Assembly: GCA_023313575.1 (NCBI GenBank)
Contig: JAJTTP010000016.1
Location: 828,308 to 892,307 of the forward strand
DNA from: Eutypella sp. D-1
Taxonomy: Eukaryota > Ascomycota > Sordariomycetes > Xylariales > Diatrypaceae
Direction of reading: 5' to 3'
Length of the DNA: 64,000 bases
Positions 34,694 to 43,760 of this stretch are shown piece by piece. The number at the start of each line of letters is the position of its first letter. Position 1 is the stretch's first letter. Under the pieces are notes generated by a model. It worked only from the letters and a program-made list of their open reading frames with translations. It made no database searches and was not told the DNA's origin. Made by a program: the position numbers and the translations under genes.

Positions 34694-36508
34694 ATGGCAT
34701 CGCCAACTCCTTCACTTGAGAAACGAGTGGAGGACTTATCAAAGCACATAGAGTTATACCACAACTTTCTACGGAGCAATGGCAATGTAGAGTACTGTCC
34801 TGATGGACCTGACTACTCCCAAGTACTGATCAGTAGTATCCAAGGACTTGAACGGGACCTGCGCTCGGAGTCGGATCGGCTCCGACTAGTGTCCAACAAC
34901 CTTCACACCCGGCAGGCCGTGATAGAGTCCAATGAGCAGGTTCAAATCAATAAGTTCGCAGAACTTCGAACTCTCATCCAAATGGTCACGCTCGAGAGCA
35001 AACAGCTCCGGGAAACCAGAGACAGCCTTGCGGCGCGTGACGAGGCGCAGCTGCCGGATGCTCTGAAGAAACTAACCCTGTCGGTTGACTCGATCAAAAC
35101 TGACATAGGGAGGGTTAGCAACGAAAACGAGGCGAATCTGTCCCGTCTTCGCGAGAAGCTGAGCGCCGCCCGGCAAACCGTATCCGACAGAGAAGCGGAA
35201 CGCTCCAGCCTAAACGCAGCGATCAAAGCGACACAAGAAGAAGCCAGCAAGGCCAAGACAGAAATGGAGGCGGAGATATCTCGCCTGCGCACTGAGCTAC
35301 AGGTTGCCCAGTCAACCGTATCTCAGAAAGAATCTGAGTGCTCCGGCCTGAGGGCGACGCTCAACGAGGCACAGGGGCAGGTAGAGGAAACCGACCGTAA
35401 ACGAGCCGAGGCCGCCGGCATGGTTGAGCAGTTGACCCAACAGGCAAGCGACCGGCTACAAGAGATCCAAAAGCTGCGTGATCAGATCAAATTTCCAGAG
35501 GCTCAGCAGAGCGAGTCAAACGGGCGGGCCGAGGCCTCCAAAAGAGAGGCGATCGCTCTCCGGGAACAGCTCGTGGTTATTACGGATAGACTCGACGAGA
35601 CCCAGCAGGAAACGCGACACAAGATAATAGCCCACGGTGCTCTCCAGAAAGGCCTGGATAAGAAAAACGAGAGGCTTGTCGAGCAGACCCGCACCGACGA
35701 GGACCTTGAACAGCGACATGCGACTCTACGAAGCATCGAGGAGCAGCATAGTACTGCCATGAGCGAGCTTCAGGTCGTACAGGAAGGCCTGCTACAGCAG
35801 AAACAGGGAGCCAAAGGCCTCGAAAATGAATTGAATACCACCAAGGGCAGCCTAGAAATGCAAGCCCGACAGGTAGCCAAAGCAGAAGAAGATCTCCGTC
35901 AGCGGACTCAGCAATGTGATCGACTCGAACTGATGCTCGAGGCGGCCAGAGTGGAACTGGAACGCACAGGCGGGTATCTCAAAGAGTGTGAGGCCAAGAA
36001 TAAAACCCTCTCGAGCCGACTCGCCACCATGGACCTGGAGCTCAAGGCAGCTAAGGCCGATGAGTCCTTACGTCCCAGGAAGCGGAGCCGCCCCATATCA
36101 TTCGGAGACGAGGCCGACGACGCCGCACGCAGCAAGTGGCTAGACGAGGTCGGAAAAATGACGGACTTCTTCATGCACCACCGTGCCGTCGTAGAACCGG
36201 GAGATCCGATGACCACCGCGGAAGCGGCTGCCGAGCTGGCATCAGCTACCCTGTCAGAGACGTCCAGGGGCAATCTGGACCTTTTTGCGACGTCGGCTGA
36301 CGTCGGCTACTGGTATTGCTGCCGACAGATAATAGAGCGCGGCCATACGTATGCCGGCTCGTGGATCAAGACCGACAACTCCTGCCCAAAGCATCCCGGC
36401 GGCTGCCTCCAGATCCGGAGAGACGAGAAGACGCTCCTACACGGAGCAATATTTTGTCGCACAGGTCCCAAAAGTGACCACCCGACCGGGCAGTCAACCC
36501 ACTTATAG
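34694..36508 (+). CDS. 604-residue coiled-coil protein with Cys/His-rich C-terminus
   Basis: A single intact exon with an ATG at 34694. Residues about 1-460 are almost continuous heptad repeats rich in Glu, Gln, Arg and Leu (for example REKLSAARQTVSDREAERS and the related QVAQSTVSQKESECSGLRA, which suggests internal duplication). A basic RPRKRSRP segment at about 457-464 looks like a nuclear localisation signal. The C-terminal 140 residues are globular, with the pattern YWYCCRQIIERG, then CPKHPGGCLQIRR, then FCR. The Cys/His residues could bind zinc. I do not recognise the family. It is divergent from a broken family-A coiled-coil gene. Its intactness next to decayed neighbours suggests that it is expressed and under selection, which is inference. 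Confidence 0.8.
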   Translation: MASPTPSLEKRVEDLSKHIELYHNFLRSNGNVEYCPDGPDYSQVLISSIQGLERDLRSESDRLRLVSNNLHTRQAVIESNEQVQINKFAELRTLIQMVTLESKQLRETRDSLAARDEAQLPDALKKLTLSVDSIKTDIGRVSNENEANLSRLREKLSAARQTVSDREAERSSLNAAIKATQEEASKAKTEMEAEISRLRTELQVAQSTVSQKESECSGLRATLNEAQGQVEETDRKRAEAAGMVEQLTQQASDRLQEIQKLRDQIKFPEAQQSESNGRAEASKREAIALREQLVVITDRLDETQQETRHKIIAHGALQKGLDKKNERLVEQTRTDEDLEQRHATLRSIEEQHSTAMSELQVVQEGLLQQKQGAKGLENELNTTKGSLEMQARQVAKAEEDLRQRTQQCDRLELMLEAARVELERTGGYLKECEAKNKTLSSRLATMDLELKAAKADESLRPRKRSRPISFGDEADDAARSKWLDEVGKMTDFFMHHRAVVEPGDPMTTAEAAAELASATLSETSRGNLDLFATSADVGYWYCCRQIIERGHTYAGSWIKTDNSCPKHPGGCLQIRRDEKTLLHGAIFCRTGPKSDHPTGQSTHL

Positions 36509-37425
36509 TTAGTAATAAAATGTGATTATGTGATTTTGTAGCTATATTTGTCCGAATTAACAGCATTGTGTGATGTATACGAGCACCTGTCTACCGAAGT
36601 ATGTGAAGGGGTACGTTAGACGGTGCCACCAACTATAAAAGTAGCCCCCCCCTTTTGCAAGATCACCAGCCCCGTGGCGCTAAGTTTCTCCACCTGACCA
36701 ACCTAATCAACTGGTTATTAGGGGTAGGTTAGACACAAGATCTATCCGAGATGAGTTGGACCAACCTGAAACTCGCCATCCAGCCATGGCTTGATCGTGA
36801 ATCCTCGCTATGAATGGCGTCCTCGCTGGGAACTCAGGGTGAACCATCAACCCTAAGCAGCACTCTATGGTCTAACATAACACCAAATTTCTCTCGTCTT
36901 AGTCTTATGAGTCCAACTGTTCATGAGTATCTATGATCTTCATCATTTATGCAAATGGGCTGGTCCAGCCTAAAGCGGGACGTGTACATGCAATGAACTA
37001 TGGTATTAATTTGAATAGAGACATGCCTGGCCTTCCTGTGTATGACTATGGATCTCTCAGTCCCATCCCTGCAGAGACATTCACCTTGGTCCTCTGAGCA
37101 ATACTTACTGTAAAGAGATTTATTCTGTATACTTACTATGTACCATACGTAACAGGTAATTAGCTAGGTAGCTACCTATCTAGGTACTTGCCAGTGAAGA
37201 GGGGCTTTTAGTTGAGCTCCATTCTTCAAAGCTAGCTGGGTACTTAGGTAGTAAGTGGTGAGTGAGCCTGGCAGCCTGACAGCCTGAGAATTGAGGCCTG
37301 GATTAGCATAGATGCCTGGCTCTGGACAGTAGTAAGGTCATTTTGATCTCTCTCAACCCCACTCATGGACGTGACGTTTACAACAACAACAACAACAAAC
37401 AGACATCATCACAACATCAGCCAAA
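36509..37425. other. Intergenic, no gene seen
   Basis: Carries the promoter of the Gln/Pro-rich gene. A GGTAGCTACCTATCTAGGTA microrepeat lies near 37165-37190, and a CAACAA run forms the leader just before the ATG. No frame with coding character was found. Confidence 0.5.
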
Positions 37426-38784
37426 ATGGATACGATGCCATCACTTATTACAGACACATGCCGGACCCGCCGGGCCGCAATCAAGCAGACATTTCATGAC
37501 CAATTACAGGCAAAAGGCCTGTGCGCCGGTTTCACATTTGAGCAGTTCGTCAAAGAACGAACTTCCACTGCAGATCAATTTCTGCTGGATTCAAACTACC
37601 CAGCTAAGCTTAACCAAGAGTGGCGCTTGTGGTTCATAGATGGCCACATCTGGAAAAATATGTGTAAGTCCTCCTTGATTGACGTCGAAGTTGAATGTTG
37701 TTTGCTGACCCCAAGTACAGATCAGCGAGAATGCGCGGAAGATGCGCCGCCGTTTCCATGGCTCTCATTAGAGCCGCCAGACATGCACGCCGAGCCAACT
37801 TCCTCGGAATATATGCAGAAGTGGCAGCAGAGGGAGCAGGCAAAGAACCACGCCTTAGTTCATCCCCAGCCTCATCCCCAGCCTCAGCCCCTGCCTCAGC
37901 CCCTGCATCAGCCCCAACCCCATCAGACCATCATGTCTGGCCACGAGACGGGGTCTTATCCGGGTACAACAACATCAGAGTCTGGGCCCCTACCGATGCC
38001 ACCCAACCTCTTCTCACCTCCGACCTATGTACAGTCGCAGGCGCCTCCGATGCAAGAGCACCTCGTGCATGGCACTATGCCCATGAGCGGCATGAAAGCT
38101 GTCTATCAGGGGCAGCAGCAAGAACAGCAGCAGCAGGAACATCAGCAGCAGCAGCCTCCAACGACAGCCGCGCATAAGCCTGCTGACCCAGTCAACCCGG
38201 CGATGCCATATGCCAACCGCTTCCAGATGGACCCGGATGTCGCCGAGAAGCTCTACAATGAGCTTCTGTCACGCTTCCCACTCCCATTTGCGTGCTCGCA
38301 CTTTGAAATTCCCGTGCCCCCGGAGCTAGATATCGACGAGATGATCACCAAGGACGACGAGGAAATCGCCCGTTGGCTAAACGGCCTCTACGTCCACCTC
38401 GTCTACAGAGAACAGGTTAGACCCGACAGCAACGAGAAGATCGGCAACAAGCTCTTCCTGAGCCTGTCAAGCGACGCCGACCCTACAGACCCCCTCGCCC
38501 GCCACCACCTGATCAATGGATGGCATGCGGTCATGTCATGGTATTTCAGGGGAATGTTTTACATCAATGACCGGACGGGACCCAAGCCCATTCCCCTCCT
38601 TGAGTCCATACGTGAATATTACATGGCCAGGGCTAATTTGGTCTATAATGAACATGAAGACGAAAGAACACCTGGGTTTATCAAGACGTGCGAGTACATC
38701 ACGAAATACGCGGCGATGGATCGGGCCGGACAGTTTAGCGAAGAGGCAGAGCAGCAGCAGAAAGAGGACGAGCAGCGCAAATAG
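37426..38784 (+). CDS. Gln/Pro-rich hypothetical protein, C-terminally truncated by stop codons
   Basis: The ATG at 37426 follows a CAACAA-rich leader. A 57-nt intron (37664-37720: GTAAGT donor, CTGAC branch, TACAG acceptor) is a multiple of three and stop-free, so the frame is open either way: 452 aa unspliced, 433 aa spliced. Splicing gives HIWKNMYQRECAED. The N-terminal 80 residues look globular. The middle (about 140-250) is low complexity with HPQPQPLPQP and QQQEQQQQEHQQQQ runs. The C-terminal globular part includes LLSRFPLPFACSHFEIPVPPE, GWHAVMSWYFRGMFYIND and EYITKYAAMDR. The family is not recognised. The frame ends at a TAG inside a Gln-rich tail that plainly continues (next feature). 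Confidence 0.65.
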   Translation: MDTMPSLITDTCRTRRAAIKQTFHDQLQAKGLCAGFTFEQFVKERTSTADQFLLDSNYPAKLNQEWRLWFIDGHIWKNMCKSSLIDVEVECCLLTPSTDQRECAEDAPPFPWLSLEPPDMHAEPTSSEYMQKWQQREQAKNHALVHPQPHPQPQPLPQPLHQPQPHQTIMSGHETGSYPGTTTSESGPLPMPPNLFSPPTYVQSQAPPMQEHLVHGTMPMSGMKAVYQGQQQEQQQQEHQQQQPPTTAAHKPADPVNPAMPYANRFQMDPDVAEKLYNELLSRFPLPFACSHFEIPVPPELDIDEMITKDDEEIARWLNGLYVHLVYREQVRPDSNEKIGNKLFLSLSSDADPTDPLARHHLINGWHAVMSWYFRGMFYINDRTGPKPIPLLESIREYYMARANLVYNEHEDERTPGFIKTCEYITKYAAMDRAGQFSEEAEQQQKEDEQRK

Positions 38785-39187
38785 CAGCGCAAATAGCAGC
38801 AAGAGGCCGCCTGAAGTGGCCAAACCCGCTTAGAAAGGGGGCCCGGCCGAACAGAAGGATCGGGAACAGGCGGCGAAGGGCCTCGCTTAACTTCTCGGGG
38901 CCGTACCGGCTCGCCTAGACGAGCGGATGACCGCCATTGGCAACTGGGTCAAAGGCAAGGATAACTCGGTTATCAAGCAGGCTGAGAGGAAAGCCTTCAC
39001 CGGCAAGATCATGCTGGACACCGGGAGAGTGGAGAGGAAGAACGTCATACTCAGCGAGTATGTCGAGAATCCAAGCGATTCGGCAGAAAGGCAGGCTACT
39101 GAACAGCCTGCCGAGGCAGAGAAGCCCGTCGAGAAGCCCGCACAGACCGGGGAGCCCCCAGAGGCTGAGAAGTCGACGGATACTTAA
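38785..39187 (+). pseudogene. Decayed C-terminal tail of the Gln/Pro-rich gene
   Basis: Coding character continues past the stop at 38782-38784. A repeated CAGCGCAAATAG block gives two TAG codons where the context expects CAG. A further TAG follows in KPA*KGG, and a TAA in KGLA*LLG. All are explained by C-to-T change at CpA, the RIP preference. One frame change occurs near 38812. After it the frame runs from about 38817 to a normal-looking end at 39187, with AIGNWVKGKDNSVIK and an acidic EKPVEKP tail. The ancestral protein was probably about 570-590 residues. Confidence 0.6.
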
Positions 39188-39787
39188 ATATCGATCTAAT
39201 AAGGTCGAGGCGCTAGGAGCGCTGTGGCTGCGTTAGTTAGGATGTGTTAATAGACCTGTGGCGGCCCGCGTGCCTCTCCTATGCATTGTGAATGTCGTGA
39301 CGCGTCAACCCTTGTAGACAGTGTAGCAATTTGTAGAGCAGCCATGGATCTGTCTCCAGGACGATCACTAGACCTTAGGAGCCCGACGACGATCTCTACG
39401 AGAAACTAGAACCACCTCACGTACGCCTGTTACCAAGGTCACCACTGATCCCGACAATCGGTCTCTGGCTTGATCTCGACCCGACTCGAATCACCGTAGA
39501 ACTACACCAAAGATTTAATGGCACTCGGTCCGGCGAATGCTTGGCCTTACCACCGTAGAGCGCTTGGTTGTTTAACAGGCTCTGCTGATACGGAATTTCT
39601 CACGTGGACTAGGGTAAATATTCGTGCTGTCGGCGATCTGCTGACACAAATTTAGTTACAGCCACACCGTAGTGTTTCTGGTGTCGAGTGACCTGGCACA
39701 AGTGTAAGCGTAAACATACCGCTCTCTCAAGGCCCTACTAGCCCGGGCTGGCCCCCTTTTTAACCATTATGCACTTCGCCATTTACG
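39188..39787. other. Intergenic, no gene seen
   Basis: 600 bp between the decayed tail and the family-A copy 3 remnant, in convergent arrangement. No coding frame or repeat was recognised. Confidence 0.5.
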
Positions 39788-40523
39788 CTACAAATCACCC
39801 GGAGCCGTGCGAATGAGACCAGGAATGCCACTCGAGTAAAGCTCCCCATGCCTCACTTGCGTAAGTGCTGCGATCGCGCAATTTGCAGACCCGCCTGTGA
39901 GCAGGCCCGAACGGATAGATTTCGGCCATAATTTCATGTCGAGCTTAGGTGTACGGTCCGGGTCGGTATCGCCGACCACGAAGTCAAGCATGGCCTCCTA
40001 GACCTCCTCACACACGAGCACAATGTCGGAGTCACCCACGAGCTGCGAAAACAGCAGCCAGGACGACCCGCATCTCGGCGTTGCGCCTGACGAACACCGC
40101 GAGACTGACCTCGCCGTACCCGGGAAGCTCCTCTCTGCCTGGAGCACTTAAGAAGGGCCGCGCTATACGGCGGCCCGAACTTTTTCTTCGGCGCGGTGTA
40201 CGGGCAGGGACCGGGGTTTGGCACTTTCTGTGCTGGGTGTCTTGTTAGTTAACATCCGCACGAAGGGTTTCAGAGTACTCACCCAGATACTGCCACGAGT
40301 TCCTCAAGACCTCGTAGTGGTAGTATTCGATCGACAAGACCCACGAGTCGCCGGCCGTCCATGAACGCTTCATGAAGTAACGGGACATGGTTCCCATCAC
40401 TCTCTGCAGGCTCTCGTCATCCGTGATCACGCCGAGCTTCTTCAGGTGGCCAGCTAGGCGCGCCAGACGCTGCTCGTCGTTCTCACGGACGATGTTCTCC
40501 GTCTTCATCATAGTGGAGTCCAT
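39788..40523 (-). pseudogene. Family A copy 3: frameshifted remnant
   Basis: Exon 1 (40283-40523) starts at a clean ATG and encodes about 80 residues, including MSRYFMKRSWTAGDSW and YYHYEVLRNSWQYLG, and ends at a GTGAGT donor. Downstream, the family-A C-terminal domain is seen in two frames: LPGYGEVSLAVFVRRNAEMR, then FSQLVGDSDIVLVCEEV followed by a TAG. This matches the domain end in copies 1 (DDIVVYI) and 2 (CDLVLSD). A further open stretch (39788-39991) follows the TAG and weakly resembles the 31.7-kb protein. The frame change inside the domain makes this a pseudogene unless an unusual intron is present. Confidence 0.5.
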
Positions 40524-41215
40524 CGTTGTTGTTGTTGGCGTTGGTGATGTTGTTGATGCTGATGCTGATGCTGATGCTGGTGCTGATTCTGTTTATCTTT
40601 CACCCATGTCTGCAGTCTTGCCGCATAATCTAGTATATTACAACCTATAGCTACTAAGGTACACCAACCACGAGAAGCTGTAATGCAAAGTGACCCCGCT
40701 ACATAGCTTCATATAGCTCCCAAGCTTCATCTGTACTTCGTATCCATCATAGATCATAATGTGACCTCGTCCACTGTCATTAATGACCGAAAACTCTCCA
40801 AATTCGAGCTTCTTAGGCGTCGTAATTCACCAGGAACTTTACAGACAAGTTACACTAGGCTGTGAAGTCTATAACAACCCCCTGAGTTATATACTTAGGT
40901 ATATGTAAATAGCTGGTATCTACAGGAGCTCCTGGAGGGGTATCCGGCCGATGACCTCGCCGAAGGCTAATAGCTCCTGACGTATACTCCTGAGGTATAC
41001 TTGCATATGATACTCAGACTTGGTGGCTGGGAAATGATACCCCACCTATGACAAACAGTAGCTACGAATCGTGGCCTGCCCAAGTCTCTTCTTTTCAACA
41101 TCAGTCAGTTAGTCAGTCAGTCAGTCAGTCAACCAGCCAACCAACCAACCAACCAACCAACCAACCAACCAACCAAACAATCAATCAATCAATCACCACC
41201 ACCACCGCCACCACC
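40524..41215. promoter_or_regulatory. Divergent region between family A copy 3 and family B copy 1
   Basis: 690 bp head-to-head spacer. It holds a GATGCTGATGCTGATGCT triplet run at 40555-40590, next to the minus-strand ATG, and a leader microsatellite before the plus-strand gene: (CAGT)n at 41100-41130, then (CCAA)n at about 41131-41175, (AATC)n, and ACC runs up to the ATG. The (CCAA)n tract is a plausible source of length variation in the 5' leader. Confidence 0.55.
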
Positions 41216-42025
41216 ATGTCTGAGCAAAACAAGCTGGACATGTCGTTGCACGAGATCCGTGCCGCCTGTAAGGGGGGACAGAAGCGCCGCCGGGAATCTC
41301 CGGATCCTACTGGATCCGAAGATGGCCAGCTGGCCAAAAAGGCTCGGAACGTCACCGAGCTGATCATGCCGTCGGACCTGATCGATGTTCGACGTAACGG
41401 CCGGGTCGTGGCCACCCACAACAAGAACGACCCGACTGGCGCCGACTTCACGAAAGGCCCTGTCACGGAGGGTATGGCCACCGATGAGGCCCGTCTCAGG
41501 GCTCAAGTCGATGGCTTCATCGAGCGAACCAAGGCTGCCAACCATGGCAAGCTCGGCACGGTCGCGTTCAAATTCGCGTCCGTGAACCCCCCGGCCCACA
41601 TGCGCCGAGGTATGGGTCTCCTGCAAGGCCGCGGCCTTCAGGGGAGGAAGAAGAAGAAGTTGCCCGCCCCCAAGGTGGGCTCGAATGCAGAGGCCGGCCC
41701 CTCTGGCGGTTCCGCTCGTCGCGGTTCCGCTAGTGGTGGTAACGGCGCTTCGGCCGTCGTCGGGTCCGGTGGTTCTGCTGGTCGCGGCTCCACTGGTAAC
41801 GGCGGCGGGAAGGGCGTTGGCGGCTCCGCTGGCACCATCACCACCCCCAAGGACGACCCGGATGATACCAGGCGTCCTGTATATACTGCGGAAACGCAGT
41901 ATGTATTTGATAGGCTTGCTCAGCGCAAGTATGTCTCCCCCAAGGAGAAAGCCGCTGCCCATGCAGAGATGGACGCGGACCTCGAAAAGTATATGGCGGG
42001 CGGGGATACCCGGATGACCGGCTAG
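41216..42025 (+). CDS. Family B protein, copy 1 (basic, NLS-bearing, unknown)
   Basis: A 269-residue protein. The frame is open upstream for 56 codons, but that part only translates the leader microsatellite, and ACCACCATGTCT at 41216 is a much better start. The N-terminus is basic (GQKRRRES, LAKKARNV). The conserved core of about 90 residues includes ELIMPSDLIDVRRNG, NDPTGADF, TEGMATDEA, GFIERTK, VAFKFASVNPPAHMRRG. A KKKKLPAPK cluster and a Gly/Ser/Ala-rich linker follow, then a charged tail. The core is shared with copy 2 at 43.8 kb. The basic clusters suggest the nucleus. The family is not recognised. Confidence 0.75.
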   Translation: MSEQNKLDMSLHEIRAACKGGQKRRRESPDPTGSEDGQLAKKARNVTELIMPSDLIDVRRNGRVVATHNKNDPTGADFTKGPVTEGMATDEARLRAQVDGFIERTKAANHGKLGTVAFKFASVNPPAHMRRGMGLLQGRGLQGRKKKKLPAPKVGSNAEAGPSGGSARRGSASGGNGASAVVGSGGSAGRGSTGNGGGKGVGGSAGTITTPKDDPDDTRRPVYTAETQYVFDRLAQRKYVSPKEKAAAHAEMDADLEKYMAGGDTRMTG

Positions 42026-42310
42026 ATCTCGACCGGAGCTGCATGTCGCGGTTTCGGGAGGGGTCTTGCGTGGTGTCGTCTGCCGTCTGCTGTCTGCCGT
42101 TTCTTGTCGAATGTCGAGATGATGGATTTGCGTGTGCTTTAGTAATGGATAGTTAATTCGCTGCCCAACTTGAACCTGATGTGTGATCGTAGATATTCGT
42201 GGATTGCCACTTACATGTAGATGCTGACCCTCCAGCCGTCCATTTAATAATGCAAATGACTAAAGTAAATTCTACATTTATCTACCTCCAGTAGGACCAA
42301 GAAGGTGCCG
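42026..42310. other. Short intergenic between convergent genes
   Basis: Only 285 bp between the family-B copy 1 stop and the family-A copy 2 remnant. It contains a CTGCCGTCTGCTGTCTGCCG run near 42080-42100. No gene is seen. Confidence 0.5.
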
Positions 42311-42870
42311 TTATGGAGGAACGCCCCGCGCCTCGACGGTAAGGTCGGAGAGTACTAGGTCGCACCGCCCAGAGGATGCTGCGAACCGAAAAGTGCGATG
42401 GTCATCCCACCACCCTCGCGATCGACTTACCTTGGTCACGGGGCGGCCGGACAGGCCGACGGCAAAGACGTCCTCCGGGAAATCGGGAAGGACCAGGAGG
42501 CTGACGTCTGGTCCCGGGATGTAAAGCCGGGTTTCGGACGGCCTGACCGCCTCACACAGGTTAGCGCCGGCCTGTTCGTAATATTCCAGGACCCTCAACG
42601 TGAGAAGCCCGGCTTCGATGGTGGCATCAACCGGTATCTCCACGTCGACAGCCCCAGCTGGTGCAGCGGATGGTCGTCGCGAACGCCAGCGAGCATCAGT
42701 GCACCCAGCCAGCCCGCTCACCTCGGCCCCGATCGATGGACGGTCGTGCAGGCCTCCCTGGCTCTACGAATAAACTGTCCACAGGCGCTGGCTTCGACGA
42801 AGCGACTGCGAATCGCAACCAGAACCCGCCGTCTAAGCTACCACTTAGCGAAGCATGCTCGGATACCAGG
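42311..42870 (-). pseudogene. Family A copy 2: remnant with intact C-terminal domain
   Basis: The frame 42311-42721 encodes the family-A domain: LRVLEYYEQAGANL, ETRLYIPGPDVSLLVLPDFP, EDVFAVGLSGRPVTKVSRSR, FRFAASSGRCDLVLSDL. It aligns along its length with copy 1 (EDRYFIIAPHKGLLHVADIP, EWMFAVDFSKRSITMIHRAR, LRFHAPGGGHDDIVVYI). Upstream, a second frame (RRVLVAIRSRFVEASACGQFI) may be an earlier exon. A candidate intron (GTGAGC...CACCAG, about 42659-42725) nearly joins them, but the phase does not close with the most coding-like frame and no ATG is seen. It is therefore probably truncated at the 5' end. Confidence 0.5.
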
Positions 42871-43760
42871 ATCTAGTGACGAAAGTTGTCGAGAGGCCGA
42901 CGCTTACGAGACCACCTAGCACAACTGGTATGGCCTTGCCATTACGGGCGGCGCGGTGTATGTTGGAAGACTCGGGCTAGTATCGGATGGGATTGCTTGT
43001 CTTGCTGATGTAGTTAGTTAATACAACGATACGATGGAACCCGCTCAAAATGACGTGCAGGATTGCCAAGGCGCCAAGCCAAAGCCTTCAGGGGCTCCGA
43101 GCTTTAATTCAACGTCTCAGCATCGGCCATATACGCTTGCCCAGCAGACCATGACGCTTCTCCAGTTCGCACAACTCACTGGTGACAGTCTGGGTGTTGA
43201 GATTGAAGAGCCGAGATAGCAGTAGGGCGTGAACTTTACTCTCCTTGAACGGCCACATTACAGATGCATATAGATTCAACACAAGGTCAGGGTCACAATG
43301 AGGCAGACTAGTAGCATACGCAACATCTAGGCTCTAACCTCTGTTCTGGTTTAAGAGCATGCCCAATGTAGCTTGTATATCGAGGTCAGTCCTGCCCTAC
43401 TTATGTAACAGATTAAGCTCCATACTTTAGCCGGAGTCTACGGGTTTCCAGCCTTGTGTAAGGCTTGCGGAGCTTACAAGCCCTGCTGGGTTTGCAAGCT
43501 TTGCTATAACAACAAGCTATGCAAAAGCGCCAATTCTTGTGAAATGACCCCCTATAAGCTCCCCTAGAACAGGTGCTATAGCTTTACCACAATCACTATG
43601 CGATACATAGGTAGGCGTACTCGAGCTCCCCAACTTACAATGACTGCATCTGCCATTTACAACATCAAGTTGGATTGCCAATTGTCTCCCATCCTACTAA
43701 ACCAACTTCTCATCATCGAATCAATCATCCTATCACCTACCTACCTACCCACTCATCAAG
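42871..43760. promoter_or_regulatory. Divergent region between family A copy 2 and family B copy 2
   Basis: Equivalent in position to the 40.5-41.2 kb spacer. A 61-codon ATG frame at 43034-43219 (starting MEPAQNDVQDCQ) has no known domain and is uncertain. CTTGTGTAAGGCTTGCGGAG and related GCTTGCAAGC/GCTTACAAGC direct and inverted repeats lie at 43450-43515. The leader before the copy 2 ATG contains CCTACCTACCTACCC. Confidence 0.4.

Noticed and set aside
41048..41215. Family B copy 1 starting at an upstream in-frame ATG (41048)
   Set aside because: The extension only translates the leader microsatellite; copy 2 has no counterpart and 41216 has a far better start context.
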